A DNA stretch of 64,000 nucleotides from Aquabacterium sp. A7-Y. Lineage in GTDB: Bacteria; Pseudomonadota; Gammaproteobacteria; Burkholderiales; Burkholderiaceae_C. The notes beneath the pieces were generated by a model that worked only from the letters and a program-made list of their open reading frames with translations, had not been told where the DNA came from and did no database searches. The stretch covers positions 124,001 through 188,000 of the forward strand of contig NZ_JAPFBW010000008.1 of assembly GCF_026153205.1 (NCBI RefSeq). Reading direction: 5' to 3'. Positions within the stretch are counted from its first letter, which is position 1. The number at the start of each line of letters is the position of its first letter. A program made the translations under genes and the position numbers. This document shows, piece after piece, positions 8,171-17,263 of the stretch.

Positions 8171-8632
8171 CTACAGTCGTTTCGGTCGCCGGCCGCCCAT
8201 CTCCCGGAAAGACAGCACACCGAGGCGATCCGCCGTCTCCTTCGCGATGCGTCGGTCCTCCGGATGGTCGTGGTGCTTGAACAGATGGATGGCCCGTCGG
8301 CCGCAGAGGAGTTCGGTGACGCACCAGTGACCGTGGTCATGCCGGATCAGCACCCGGGTGGGCGGGTGGCGGCTCAGTGGCAGCGTGCCCATCAGCTTGA
8401 CGCGCCCGTCCAAGAGGAGGATGGGGAGACTCCGATAGACGGCACGAAGTGCGAGATAGGCGGCGAGCAATGTGAAGGCAATTGCCAGTGTGTAGGCAAC
8501 CCCCTGTTTCTCGGGAGGGCCGTGGGGCGCGGCACTCCAGAAAACCCAGGCGAACAGGCCATGGGGCCCGGCATCGCCCGCCAGACGGGCGACCCAGGTG
8601 AGCCGAGGAGCGAGGGGCCGCACGGTGGTCAT
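8171..8632 (-). CDS. hypothetical protein with one or two membrane segments
   Basis: 153 residues. A hydrophobic helix at about 47-67 and a weaker one near 24-34 are followed by a basic, His-rich soluble tail (RHDHGHW, then FKHHDHPEDRR). The frame is open upstream to 9133, but that extension overlaps the vgrG start region and has poor composition, so the ATG at 8632 is preferred. No family recognised. It is divergent from vgrG; any functional link to T6SS is speculative. Confidence 0.5.
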   Translation of the reverse strand: MTTVRPLAPRLTWVARLAGDAGPHGLFAWVFWSAAPHGPPEKQGVAYTLAIAFTLLAAYLALRAVYRSLPILLLDGRVKLMGTLPLSRHPPTRVLIRHDHGHWCVTELLCGRRAIHLFKHHDHPEDRRIAKETADRLGVLSFREMGGRRPKRL

Positions 8633-8954
8633 GGCAGGGGGCTGGGTACGGCTTTTCAGGCCCGAAGGAGTCAGGACGGCCTTGGCAAGCAGGCCGGAGG
8701 CAGCGAAGTATGCCTTGCCGTACAGCCGGAACGCCCCCGGCCGGGCCCGAGCCCCCCCGTTTTGGGAGGGTCGGAATCCGTCCAGGCTTGCTAGGATGTC
8801 TTCCCATCTTCGCCCGGCCGTCCATGCGCCTTGGATGTACGCCCGAGGCGGAGGACCGGATGTGTCGGTCCGGCGGTCGCCTCGCCCGGCTCTCCCGTAC
8901 CGCCGGCAGCGAACCATCATTCGAACAAGGGGCTCCAGCCTCGAGGGAGGTTTC
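8633..8954. other. vgrG upstream region
   Basis: 322 bases between the divergent small membrane-protein gene and vgrG. No clear sigma-70 or sigma-54 (GG-N10-GC) promoter was found by eye. The region is rich in CCGGCC/GGCCCG runs. Confidence 0.3.
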
Positions 8955-11912
8955 ATGTTTTCAGGCGCTGTTGCGCAAGGCGCGGCCGTTCTGGCCGGCG
9001 CGTTCGATGCGCTCAAATTTTTCCAGCAGACCAACCGCTTGCTCCGTCTGGAGACCGCGCTGGAAAGCTGCGTGCTGGTGCCCGAGCGCGCCAGCATCCG
9101 CGAAGCCGTGAACCAGCCCTTCGAGATCGTCATCGACGCGCTCTCGACGTCGGCCTATCTGGACCCGGCCACGCTGGTCGGCGAGCAGATCAGCCTGCAG
9201 CTGCAGCGCGGCGACGGCAGCTATCGGCCGTGGCACGGCTACGTACTGCAGGCCGCGCGGCTGGACTCGGACGGCGGCGCGGCGCGCTACCGCTTTGTCA
9301 CCGCGCCCTGGCTCAGCTTTCTCGGGCTGCGGCGCGACAGCTTTGTCTTCCAGGACAAGACCGCGCTGGACATCGTCGAAGAGGTTTTCAAGGACTATCC
9401 CCAAGCGCACTACCGGATCGAGGCGACGGAGGCCCTGCGCCGGCGCAGCCTGTGCATCCAGTACCGGGAATCCGACCTCGACTTTGTCACCCGGCTGCTC
9501 GCCGAAGAGGGCCTGAGCTATCACTTCGAGCACCTGGCAGCGGAGGGGGCCGCGCAGGCGGCGGAGCAAGGGCATGCCAAGCATGTGCTGGTCATCACCG
9601 ACCGGGGCAGCGAGCGGCCGCAGCTCGGCGACATCCGCTACACCCGCCCGGATGTGAACACGGTGAGTGACGCGATCAGCACTTTCGGCTCACATCGCCG
9701 GGTCCAACCGAATGCCGTCACGCTGGGCAGCTGGAACTACAAGCAGCTGGTCGGCACGACCGCGGCGGATGCTTCGAGCTTGCCGCAGGGAGACGTCGGC
9801 GAACTGGAGCAGTACGACGGCTCAGGCACCTATCGTTATGAAAACGCCGAACACGCAGAGCGGGCGGCGGCCTTGCGGCTGGCGTGGCATGAACTCAACC
9901 TGAAGCAGTTCGAAGGACAAGGCGCGATGCGCGCGCTGGAGGCGGGGCGGCGCTTTTTCCTGGTCGACCACCCGCTTTACGGCGCCAACACCTCGGCCTT
10001 CAACTACAGCGGCCAGCTGACGGCGAGCCGCCAGCGGCCCGACAACGAGTTCACGCTCCTGTCGGTCGAGCACGAAGCCGCCAACAACCTCGGCGCCGAC
10101 CTGGCGCGCTGGCTGAACCAGCCGGAGCTGGAGCGCGGCGGGTATCGCAACCGCTTCACAGCCGCGCCGGCGGCGGCGCCGGTGGTGCCCCGTTTCGTGC
10201 GCAAGGCCACCGCGCCGGGCGCCCAGACGGCCCTGGTGGTGGGCGCCTCGGGCGAGACAATCACCACCGAGCGCGACCTGCGCGTGAAGGTGCAGTTCCA
10301 CTGGCAGCGTGGCCAGCGGCCCAACCCCGGCGGCCTGGCCCACGAATCAGCCGGCGACAAGGAAGGCAACGCCCCCGGCAACGAACAGGCTGGCACCTGG
10401 GTGCGCGTGGCGATGCCGAGCGCCGGCGCGAACCATGGCGCGGTGTTTGTCCCGCGCCAGGGGACCGAAGTGGTCGTCGAGTTTCTCGACGGAGACATCG
10501 ACCGGCCAGTGATCGTCGGGCAGGTGTTCAATGGGCAGGACCTGCCGCCCTACTCTGCCGGCGTCGATTCCAGCGTGAACCACCCGGGCGTCATCTCGGG
10601 CCTCTACACGCACGCACTGGACGGCCAAGGCAGCAACAGCTGGGTGGTGGACGACGCCACGGGCCAGCTGCGCATGCGTTTCCTGTGCAGCCATGCGATG
10701 AGCGAGCTGGGCCTGGGCCACCTGATCGAGCAGAGTGTGCACAGCGCGCAGCGCGGCGCCTGGCGCGGCTCGGGTTTCGAGCTGGCGACCGAGGGCTGGG
10801 CGATGGTGCGGGCGACCGAGGGCCTGCTGATCAGCACCACGGCGCGGCCCCAGCAGGGCGCCAGCGTCGCAAGCACGCAGATGGACGTGGCCGAGGCCGT
10901 GAGCCAGCTGAAAGCCGCCCACGACCTGGGCAAGCGGCTCAGCGACGCCGCCGAGCAGCAACAGGCCTTGAAGCTGGCGAGCCACGATGCCGAAGAGGCT
11001 GTCGAACGGCTGATCCGCGTGCTGGATGTGGAGCAGGACGGCAAGTACCCGGGGCCCGTCAACGGGCAGGAAGCCTTGAAGGCACAGCCCGGCTCGCGCG
11101 AGCTGGCCGACCCGGTCGAGAAGTTTTCCGAGCCGGTGATCCTGATGGAGACGCCAAGCACGGCGGCCTTCGTCACACCAGCCACCCATGTGCAGTTCAC
11201 CGGCGAGGACCTGAGCCTCGTGACGCAGGGCGACCTGCACCAGACGGCGGGGCACACCTACAGCAGCGTGAGCGGAGAGACCACCAGCCTTTTCACGCAC
11301 GACGGCGGCATCCAGGTGGTGGCGGCCAATGGGCCGGTCTCGCTGCGGGCGCATACCGATGCGATGGAGATCCTGGCGGACGGGGAGATCACGGTGGTCT
11401 CGGTCAATGACGAGATCCGTATCCAGGCGAAAAGCAAGATCGAGATGGTGGCGGGGCAGAGCCGGATCACGCTGGAGGGTGGGGACATCACGTTTGCGTG
11501 TCCGGGGGCGTTCACGGTGAAGAGTTCGGGGCATCAGTGGGAGGGGCCGGGGCAAGGTGAGGCGCAGCTCCCCTTCCTTCCCGACGCAAAGCTTGGAGAG
11601 AGCCCACGTTTTGTGGAGCTGAACTACCACTATGACGACTTGGAGCCGATTGCCGGCGCACCGTACAAGGTCGTCTTCGAGAGCGGCGCCGTGTTCAACG
11701 GCGTACTCGACGGCAAGGGATTCGCCCGCATAGAAGGCGTTCCTCCTGGGGCCTACCGTGTCGAGTACGGTGAGGATCCCCGCGAATGGAAACCGGAGTC
11801 GCAGGAATCGACGCCGGAGTGGAAGGATCCGCAGGTCAAGCAGGAGGCTGAGCGACTGCTGGAATCGGCCAAAGCACGCCGACGTATGAACATGCGCGAG
11901 GGAGTTGCTTGA
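8955..11912 (+). CDS. vgrG: type VI secretion tip protein VgrG/TssI with C-terminal extension
   Basis: 985 residues; forms the trimeric spike that pierces target cells and carries effectors. The N-terminal gp27-like part (about 30-400) includes the Rhs/Vgr core. A gp5-type OB fold lies near 482-528 (RVAMPSAGANHGAVFVPRQG, then FLDGDIDRPVIVG). A DUF2345-type beta-helix lies about 728-868. A C-terminal extension follows, with a transthyretin/carboxypeptidase-regulatory-like segment near 888-945 (KVVFESGAVFNGVLDGKGFA). The ATG at 8955 has GAGGGAGG immediately upstream; the open frame from 8598 is not vgrG-like. The stop overlaps the effector ATG (TGATG), so the two are translationally coupled. 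The extension probably docks the effector. Confidence 0.95.
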   Translation: MFSGAVAQGAAVLAGAFDALKFFQQTNRLLRLETALESCVLVPERASIREAVNQPFEIVIDALSTSAYLDPATLVGEQISLQLQRGDGSYRPWHGYVLQAARLDSDGGAARYRFVTAPWLSFLGLRRDSFVFQDKTALDIVEEVFKDYPQAHYRIEATEALRRRSLCIQYRESDLDFVTRLLAEEGLSYHFEHLAAEGAAQAAEQGHAKHVLVITDRGSERPQLGDIRYTRPDVNTVSDAISTFGSHRRVQPNAVTLGSWNYKQLVGTTAADASSLPQGDVGELEQYDGSGTYRYENAEHAERAAALRLAWHELNLKQFEGQGAMRALEAGRRFFLVDHPLYGANTSAFNYSGQLTASRQRPDNEFTLLSVEHEAANNLGADLARWLNQPELERGGYRNRFTAAPAAAPVVPRFVRKATAPGAQTALVVGASGETITTERDLRVKVQFHWQRGQRPNPGGLAHESAGDKEGNAPGNEQAGTWVRVAMPSAGANHGAVFVPRQGTEVVVEFLDGDIDRPVIVGQVFNGQDLPPYSAGVDSSVNHPGVISGLYTHALDGQGSNSWVVDDATGQLRMRFLCSHAMSELGLGHLIEQSVHSAQRGAWRGSGFELATEGWAMVRATEGLLISTTARPQQGASVASTQMDVAEAVSQLKAAHDLGKRLSDAAEQQQALKLASHDAEEAVERLIRVLDVEQDGKYPGPVNGQEALKAQPGSRELADPVEKFSEPVILMETPSTAAFVTPATHVQFTGEDLSLVTQGDLHQTAGHTYSSVSGETTSLFTHDGGIQVVAANGPVSLRAHTDAMEILADGEITVVSVNDEIRIQAKSKIEMVAGQSRITLEGGDITFACPGAFTVKSSGHQWEGPGQGEAQLPFLPDAKLGESPRFVELNYHYDDLEPIAGAPYKVVFESGAVFNGVLDGKGFARIEGVPPGAYRVEYGEDPREWKPESQESTPEWKDPQVKQEAERLLESAKARRRMNMREGVA

Positions 11913-13747
11913 TGGGCGCACGAGATTTCATCGACGATGTAGCAGATTTCCTGAAGGCACTGATCCTCGGCGACTTCGACGACGCCCAGCCTGTTTCCGC
12001 GCAGTTGGTCGGTGGAGCGATCGGCATGATCCCGGTCCTCGACCAAGTCATGGACGCTCGCGACGTCGCGGCCTGTCTCTTCAAGATCAACCGCAAGGGC
12101 GGCTTCAAGTACGCGACGAAAGACGACTGCATCATGCTCGGCTTTGCCGCCCTGGGCTCCGTGCCGATTGTGGGCAGCCCCTTCAAGGGCGTATTCAAGC
12201 CACTTTGGAAAGAGCGGCAGGCGGTCGGCAAGGCTCTGCGCGGTGGCGTAGAGATGATTGAACGCCTGCTGGGCATGGGCAAAGGCGGAGCCATCAAGTG
12301 GGTGCGGGGCTTGCAATGGGCTGCGCTCACCCAAGCGGCCATCGAGCAGGCCGAGGCTGCCCTCGCATCGATCATCAGCCTGCTGACTTGGCTATCCACC
12401 GACGACCGTTGGTGGGTCCCCGACTCGCTGGAGCACGTTGCCGCGGACGCCCTGCCCGGCATTGAAGCGATGCGAGGTCAGTTCAGCGGTCCCATTACGA
12501 TGGCCATCCAGAGCATCAAGGAGTTTCTTGAGGAACTGCTTGGGGAAGACGCAGGCACGATCGCTGCATCGGTGATGCTCGGCGTCCCTTCGGATTCCGA
12601 AGGCGCGAAGTCGGCTGCGTCGAAAAAGAGGCGGGGACGGGGCAAGGGCAAGGACGCAACACCTGCCAGCGCAGATGCGCCGGAGAGACACGAGCCGACT
12701 GGAGCACAGGCACGGGGCCAGACCGATACAGGGCATGCCAACACGACGAGCACCACGCAACGTCGTACCCGTATGGACTGGCCCGACATCAACGATACGA
12801 TGCAGGGCATTGCCGGCGAACACATCTCAGATTATCACTGCCTCCAGGTGAAGGGCTGGGGCAGCGGATGGTCATCGCATGACGAAGGCCCGCGTGGCTA
12901 TTGGAGCTTGGCCGACGATCCACACCATGCGGAAAAGGCAGAGCGGGAGCGAGAACTCGAAGTAGCCATTGCCTCGGCGAAAACGAACAAGAGAAGGGAA
13001 GCGCTTCGGAAGCAGTTGGAAGATGTCCGCGGACGCAAAGATGCACGTAAAACGCAAGACTACATCGAGCATCGGAAAGATCCGCTACGAGATCTGTATA
13101 CGCCAGGCAAGCTCAACGACAACTGCAAGTTGGTGAAGCTGAGCGTCAACGGAGCGCGTGGAGCTGGCCTAGACGGCCTTTGGCGAAAGAAAAGCACCGG
13201 GACCCAGAAATATGCCGTGATCGACGCGAAGTGCTACCTCGACCCCTCCAAGAGCCTTAAATCTATGCTTTACGACGAGGTGTATGACAAGCACAAGCTG
13301 GCCGCCCACAAAGCAGCGACCAAGCAGGTAGCGGCGGGTCATTCGGGCAGTGCAAGCGGAAGTAAGCGTGGCGTCAATGGCGCCCCCGCAAACCAAGGAC
13401 CTACCCAAACAGGCACACCTCCGCAGAAGCCCGAGAAAGACGTTGTACCAATGAGTCATACATGGATCGAGCAGCGAATTGAGCGGTTCCCTGAAGACCT
13501 GAGATCCGATGTTGAGCGCAAGTACAAGACACTTCGCAACTACTCGCGTCATGTTTTTCACATATCTTCTCTACATGTCGCCGACCATTTTGCGGCATTG
13601 CTGCCTGACGAGGAGAGCGATGCCCCCAATGACGCAGCTTCCCACACACAACACGCGATCACTCGAGAATATCAAGACAAAGACATTGAAGCAGTTGTGC
13701 GGGAATTGAATCAAAAACGTACGAAACGCGCGCCAAGCCAGCCATGA
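11912..13747 (+). CDS. T6SS effector, predicted PoNe-like PD-(D/E)XK DNase
   Basis: 611 residues. The N-terminal region (1-110) has two hydrophobic stretches (GGAIGMIPVLDQVMDARDVAA and GFAALGSVPIVGSPFKGVF) of the type found before toxin domains in T6SS cargo. A low-complexity basic/Thr-rich linker (about 225-290) follows, then a toxin domain. Its core is GLD421GLW...YAVID438-A-K440, the D...(D/E)xK pattern of restriction-like nucleases, flanked by charged helices. The next gene is a PoNi-type immunity protein, which supports a PoNe DNase. No PAAR, Rhs or MIX domain and no DUF4123/DUF2169 adaptor gene is visible, so delivery likely uses the VgrG C-terminus directly. GC content is lower than its neighbours, suggesting transfer. 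Confidence 0.85.
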   Translation: MGARDFIDDVADFLKALILGDFDDAQPVSAQLVGGAIGMIPVLDQVMDARDVAACLFKINRKGGFKYATKDDCIMLGFAALGSVPIVGSPFKGVFKPLWKERQAVGKALRGGVEMIERLLGMGKGGAIKWVRGLQWAALTQAAIEQAEAALASIISLLTWLSTDDRWWVPDSLEHVAADALPGIEAMRGQFSGPITMAIQSIKEFLEELLGEDAGTIAASVMLGVPSDSEGAKSAASKKRRGRGKGKDATPASADAPERHEPTGAQARGQTDTGHANTTSTTQRRTRMDWPDINDTMQGIAGEHISDYHCLQVKGWGSGWSSHDEGPRGYWSLADDPHHAEKAERERELEVAIASAKTNKRREALRKQLEDVRGRKDARKTQDYIEHRKDPLRDLYTPGKLNDNCKLVKLSVNGARGAGLDGLWRKKSTGTQKYAVIDAKCYLDPSKSLKSMLYDEVYDKHKLAAHKAATKQVAAGHSGSASGSKRGVNGAPANQGPTQTGTPPQKPEKDVVPMSHTWIEQRIERFPEDLRSDVERKYKTLRNYSRHVFHISSLHVADHFAALLPDEESDAPNDAASHTQHAITREYQDKDIEAVVRELNQKRTKRAPSQP

Positions 13748-14748
13748 GCGAAAACAGCCAAGTCCCGTTCCACCAGCGTCGAAGACAACAGTTTCTTGAC
13801 GAGGCAGCGTGGCGCTTCACCTCGGAGTGGGTCCCCACGCATACGTTGCACGACATTCAAGTAGCACTTGCCGACCCCGACCTCTCGGAAGAATTGCGTG
13901 TCGCCGAACTGACCCGGAAAGCGCGTGAGTACTACCGCTTGTTCGCACTCGACTACACCGCCGGTGCGTCGCTCGACTCGCTGAGAGACGATCTCGAAGT
14001 GGTCGTTAGCGCCTATGTTGAAGCAGCGCAGGCAGAACGAAAGTATGAGGAGGAGGGCGCCCTCCCCTTCTTCGACTTCAAGCACCTCGATGACTACGTG
14101 CGGGTTCTGGCGCTCCTGTCCCTGTCCATCCTCTTGCACCGGGAAGACTTGATTCCCGCCGTTCATTCTCTGTTCAAGGACGGAGCACCAGACAAGGCGG
14201 ACGCGCTCGTGGAGGATCTTCTAGGCAAGTACCTCGACGACCGCCCCTTCCTGGATGTGTGGTTTCACGACATGCCATTCCGTCACCTGCTCGACGTGAC
14301 CGCAAACACACCACCAGACGAGAAGCTGGCAGACATGAAAAAGTACCTGAAAGCCTGGTACAGAGGCATGGCAAGCACTGCCTGGCATGACAGTCACAAG
14401 GAGCAGTCGCCGAAGGGCGTCGGCGCATACACAGGCTATTGGGCTTTCGAGGCAGCAGCGACGGCTTATTTGTATGAGATGGACGATGCGGAGCTCGATC
14501 ATCTCGTCTTTCCAAAAGATCTGTTGGCCTTTGCGCGTTCCATGCCGCGTCGATCCGTTGCCGAAGCAACATCCCAGGAGCGCCTGCGGTTGCGCTGTGA
14601 GGCAGGACATGCTTGCCCTCGGGAAGGGTGGTGGTCCACGCCGGCCAAACTCGATAGCCGTCGTCGCTTCAGGGCAGGCGAAACCATGCCGGCAATCGAA
14701 TCGGATTGGGGCCGGACGATTTGGGGATGGGACCTCAAGCAGGACTGA
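13744..14748 (+). CDS. PoNi-type immunity protein (DUF1910/DUF1911)
   Basis: 334 residues, soluble; expected to bind and inhibit the upstream nuclease in the producer. It has the all-helical DUF1910/DUF1911 layout: REYYRLFALDYTAG, then FDFKHLDDYVRVLALLSLSI and LLHREDLIP, with acidic surface helices. The C-terminal extra module ACPREGWWSTPAK...RRRFRAGETMP...TIWGWD (about 293-330) recurs in T6SS immunity proteins. The ATG overlaps the effector stop (ATGA), the usual toxin-immunity coupling. Cytosolic location fits a DNase target. Confidence 0.88.
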   Translation: MSENSQVPFHQRRRQQFLDEAAWRFTSEWVPTHTLHDIQVALADPDLSEELRVAELTRKAREYYRLFALDYTAGASLDSLRDDLEVVVSAYVEAAQAERKYEEEGALPFFDFKHLDDYVRVLALLSLSILLHREDLIPAVHSLFKDGAPDKADALVEDLLGKYLDDRPFLDVWFHDMPFRHLLDVTANTPPDEKLADMKKYLKAWYRGMASTAWHDSHKEQSPKGVGAYTGYWAFEAAATAYLYEMDDAELDHLVFPKDLLAFARSMPRRSVAEATSQERLRLRCEAGHACPREGWWSTPAKLDSRRRFRAGETMPAIESDWGRTIWGWDLKQD

Positions 14749-14799
14749 ACGCCATCACCGCAAGACGTCGCGATCAGGATCGAGACAGCCAGGTCTTTT

Positions 14800-15824
14800 A
14801 TGAATACGCGTCTTCACGGGGGGCCGCTCGCCAAAGCTCAGCAGCCTTTCCATCTTCGACGCCGGCAGCAGCTCTTGGACGAACGCTACGCCCGCGCATA
14901 TCTCTCCTACTACTCGGAGGAGGTACAGGAACTGGAGGCGTCATTCTTCTCTGAAGAACAAACACCGGAGAACCGTGTGCGCCTCATGCATATGGTGGCC
15001 GACACGCGCTTCGAAATATGGTGTGTCCGATTTACAGCGGGCGGAAAGATTCCAGATCTCCGCGAGGAGTTTGGCATCGTCGTGGATGGCTACTTGCTCG
15101 CTGCGCAACACGAACGCGAGATTGAGAACGAACCTGCCTTGCCGTGGTTCGACTTCAAGCATTTGGACGACTACCAGCGCCTTTTGTCTCTGCTCTCTCT
15201 CGCCATACTTCTTCACCGCGAAGACTTGATACCAGCCGTGCATTCTCTTTTCAAGGGAGGAGAGCCCGACGAGGAAGATGCCTTGGAGGAGGACTTGCTA
15301 GGAAAGTATGTACCGGGGAGGCCGATCCTGGATGTGTGGTACCACGACATGCCTTACCGTCACTTGCTCGATGTGACCGCCCAGACCCCTGCCAACGAAA
15401 AGTTGGAAGATCTGAAGAAATATTTGAAAGCTTGGTACAAGGGCATGGCCCCTACCGGCTGGTATGACAGCCATAAAAACCAGACGCGAAAAGGAGGGGG
15501 GGACACTTCGGCTACTGGGCCTTCGAGGCCGCGGCGGTCGCGTATCTTTATGACCTCGATGACACCTCCGTTGAGCACATGGTGTATCCGAAAGATCTGA
15601 GTGCGTTCGCTCGATCCCAACCGCGCCGGAGCATCGCTGAAGCCGTGGAGCAAGAGCGCCGACGTCTGCGCTGTCCGGCGGGACAAGCCTGCGTGTAGGA
15701 GGGATGGTGGTTCACCCCAGCCATGCCAAACAGCCGGCGGTACTTCATGAAAGGTGACACCATGCCGGATGTCGAAAGTGATTGGGGGGCCACCATTTGG
15801 TCTTGGGACAAGAATCAGGGTTGA
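14800..15824 (+). pseudogene. second PoNi-type immunity gene, broken by frameshift and nonsense codon
   Basis: It is a clear paralogue of the preceding gene (shared FDFKHLDDY, LLHREDLIPAVHSLFK, YLKAWYKGMA). The frame is intact from the ATG at 14800 to a run of seven Gs at 15496-15502. There the alignment moves to another frame (YWAFEAAA..., DDTSVEHMVYPKDLSAFARS) that continues to the natural stop at 15822-15824. A TAG at 15696-15698 replaces the third codon of the conserved C-P-x-E-GWW motif. As written, translation yields about 266 residues with a scrambled tail. It is two separate lesions away from the paralogue, so likely decaying rather than a sequencing slip. Confidence 0.85.
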
Positions 15825-16063
15825 AAATCGCCGCACGGCCCGGCAAGAAGCGGCATGGAGATCGACCTGAAGCGAGAAATGACTAGCGGCAGAGAGCCAC
15901 AAGAACATAGAAGCCGCAGGAGTAACAATAGACAGTGCACTGTTTGCTTACATCGCATACTTCGAAGAGGACTGAAAGCGACGGGCAATGCCGTGGAGCA
16001 GACGGCGCGTCTCCGTGCAGATGAGCGACCGACAAAAAGTGAACTTTCTCCAACTGCGTCGCA
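15825..16063 (+). other. spacer with possible remnant of an immunity-gene N-terminus
   Basis: Most of this stretch has no gene-like bias. A frame starting at ATG 16021 reads MSDRQKVNFLQLRRNADG, which resembles the N-terminus of the PoNi protein upstream (MSENSQVPFHQRRRQQFL). It is one frame away from the Imm72-like gene that begins at 16064. It may be the true, frameshifted N-terminus of that gene or a third immunity fragment. Confidence 0.35.
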
Positions 16064-17170
16064 ATGCTGATGGCTTATACAGTTCCAACGACAGAAGAGC
16101 GCAAGGCGCTTTTCTACTGGCTCAAGCAATGCAGTTCCTATACGGCGTGGGCTCGCATGGGAACCTACTATCGGGCCTTCGTGGAGGACGTTCAGCAGGT
16201 TTTCACGGCCACGCAGGACACGCCAGCGCCGACGAACGACGGACCGCTGATTCACGCCTCCGACATGGCGCTGACGCTCAAATGCTACGCGGCGTTCGAG
16301 GAAGCTCTCTCGAAGCTGAAATCTGGTGACAAGTCAGTATTCAAGTTCATCGGATATGGCGTAGGCGCAGGGTACTTTTGCGAGGGTGTGAGGGCACTTG
16401 GGGGCTGGAGCAGCAAGACGTTCGCCGCCGAATCTCACGGCTTGATCTGGCCGCTGATGAGCTCTCCGTACTGGGAGCCGCTCAACCAAAAGTACGAGTT
16501 GTGCACTTCGGCTTGGAGCGAGATCGGCCACTACGTGATGGAGAGTCGGTTCACCGACATGCCCGCCGATATTGTGTCGATGGCGGACATGCTCATGATC
16601 GACAACGAAGGTTTTGCCCTCGTCAAAACCCGCCGCGATCTCCCCGACGTCCCCGTACCGGACAAAGAGGTGCTGATCAAGACTGGCGCCTCCTGTCCCC
16701 ACAGCGGCATTTGGGAACCAGTGCGAGTTCCGTTCAGCGACGGGTTCCTCGGTCTGTTCAAGAAGCCGCTCGCGCCGTCGGACGGCCAGTTTCCGCTGGA
16801 TGGCTGCATGAACTACCTGCATGCCGGCTCCCCGGCTCCGACCATCGGTTTCGAGGGCGACCCGAACGACAAGGGCCGTCCCACCACCTGGCGCTTGATC
16901 TGGCGCGACGACCGTTATGAAGACGGAACCGTCCCCGAAGAGGAGCGCGACTATGTCTTCATGCAACCCCAAGCCGCGCCTGTCCAGCCAGCAGACAAGA
17001 GTCCTGCCCCTTCAGTTCCGCTTGTGACCGCCTGGTCGGGCCAAGCCGCGCCCCAGGCAGGCCACTGGGCGGTGATCGACGATCTGCAGGGCCGTGCGAC
17101 CTTACGCGCCGGCGAGGTGTTGCCCCAGCACAAGGGCCAGGACGTGCAATGGGTGTGGTCTGGGGTGTAG
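16064..17170 (+). CDS. Imm72-like immunity protein
   Basis: 368 residues, predicted soluble and helical. The segment ERKALFYWLKQCSSYTAWARMGTYYRAFVEDVQ and the later TGASCPHSGIWEP...FPLDGCMNYLHAGSPAPTI fit the Imm72 family of T6SS/polymorphic-toxin immunity proteins. The C-terminal module (AAPQAGHWAVIDDLQGRATLRAGEVLP...VQWVWSG) is analogous to the GWW/TIW module of the PoNi proteins. No Shine-Dalgarno precedes 16064 or the second ATG at 16070. No cognate toxin lies next to it, so it may protect against foreign effectors. Confidence 0.75.
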   Translation: MLMAYTVPTTEERKALFYWLKQCSSYTAWARMGTYYRAFVEDVQQVFTATQDTPAPTNDGPLIHASDMALTLKCYAAFEEALSKLKSGDKSVFKFIGYGVGAGYFCEGVRALGGWSSKTFAAESHGLIWPLMSSPYWEPLNQKYELCTSAWSEIGHYVMESRFTDMPADIVSMADMLMIDNEGFALVKTRRDLPDVPVPDKEVLIKTGASCPHSGIWEPVRVPFSDGFLGLFKKPLAPSDGQFPLDGCMNYLHAGSPAPTIGFEGDPNDKGRPTTWRLIWRDDRYEDGTVPEEERDYVFMQPQAAPVQPADKSPAPSVPLVTAWSGQAAPQAGHWAVIDDLQGRATLRAGEVLPQHKGQDVQWVWSGV

Positions 17171-17263
17171 GAATAGACGGGGGCTTGGCGTGCAGCCACA
17201 ACCGATACGATGCGGGCAGCCACGACGCGATAAGGGTAGAGGGGCGCTGCAGATCTAGAACCG

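Noticed and set aside
8598-8954. N-terminal extension of the vgrG frame
   Set aside because: Not VgrG-like, no Shine-Dalgarno, and overlaps the divergent gene; the ATG at 8955 has a strong one.
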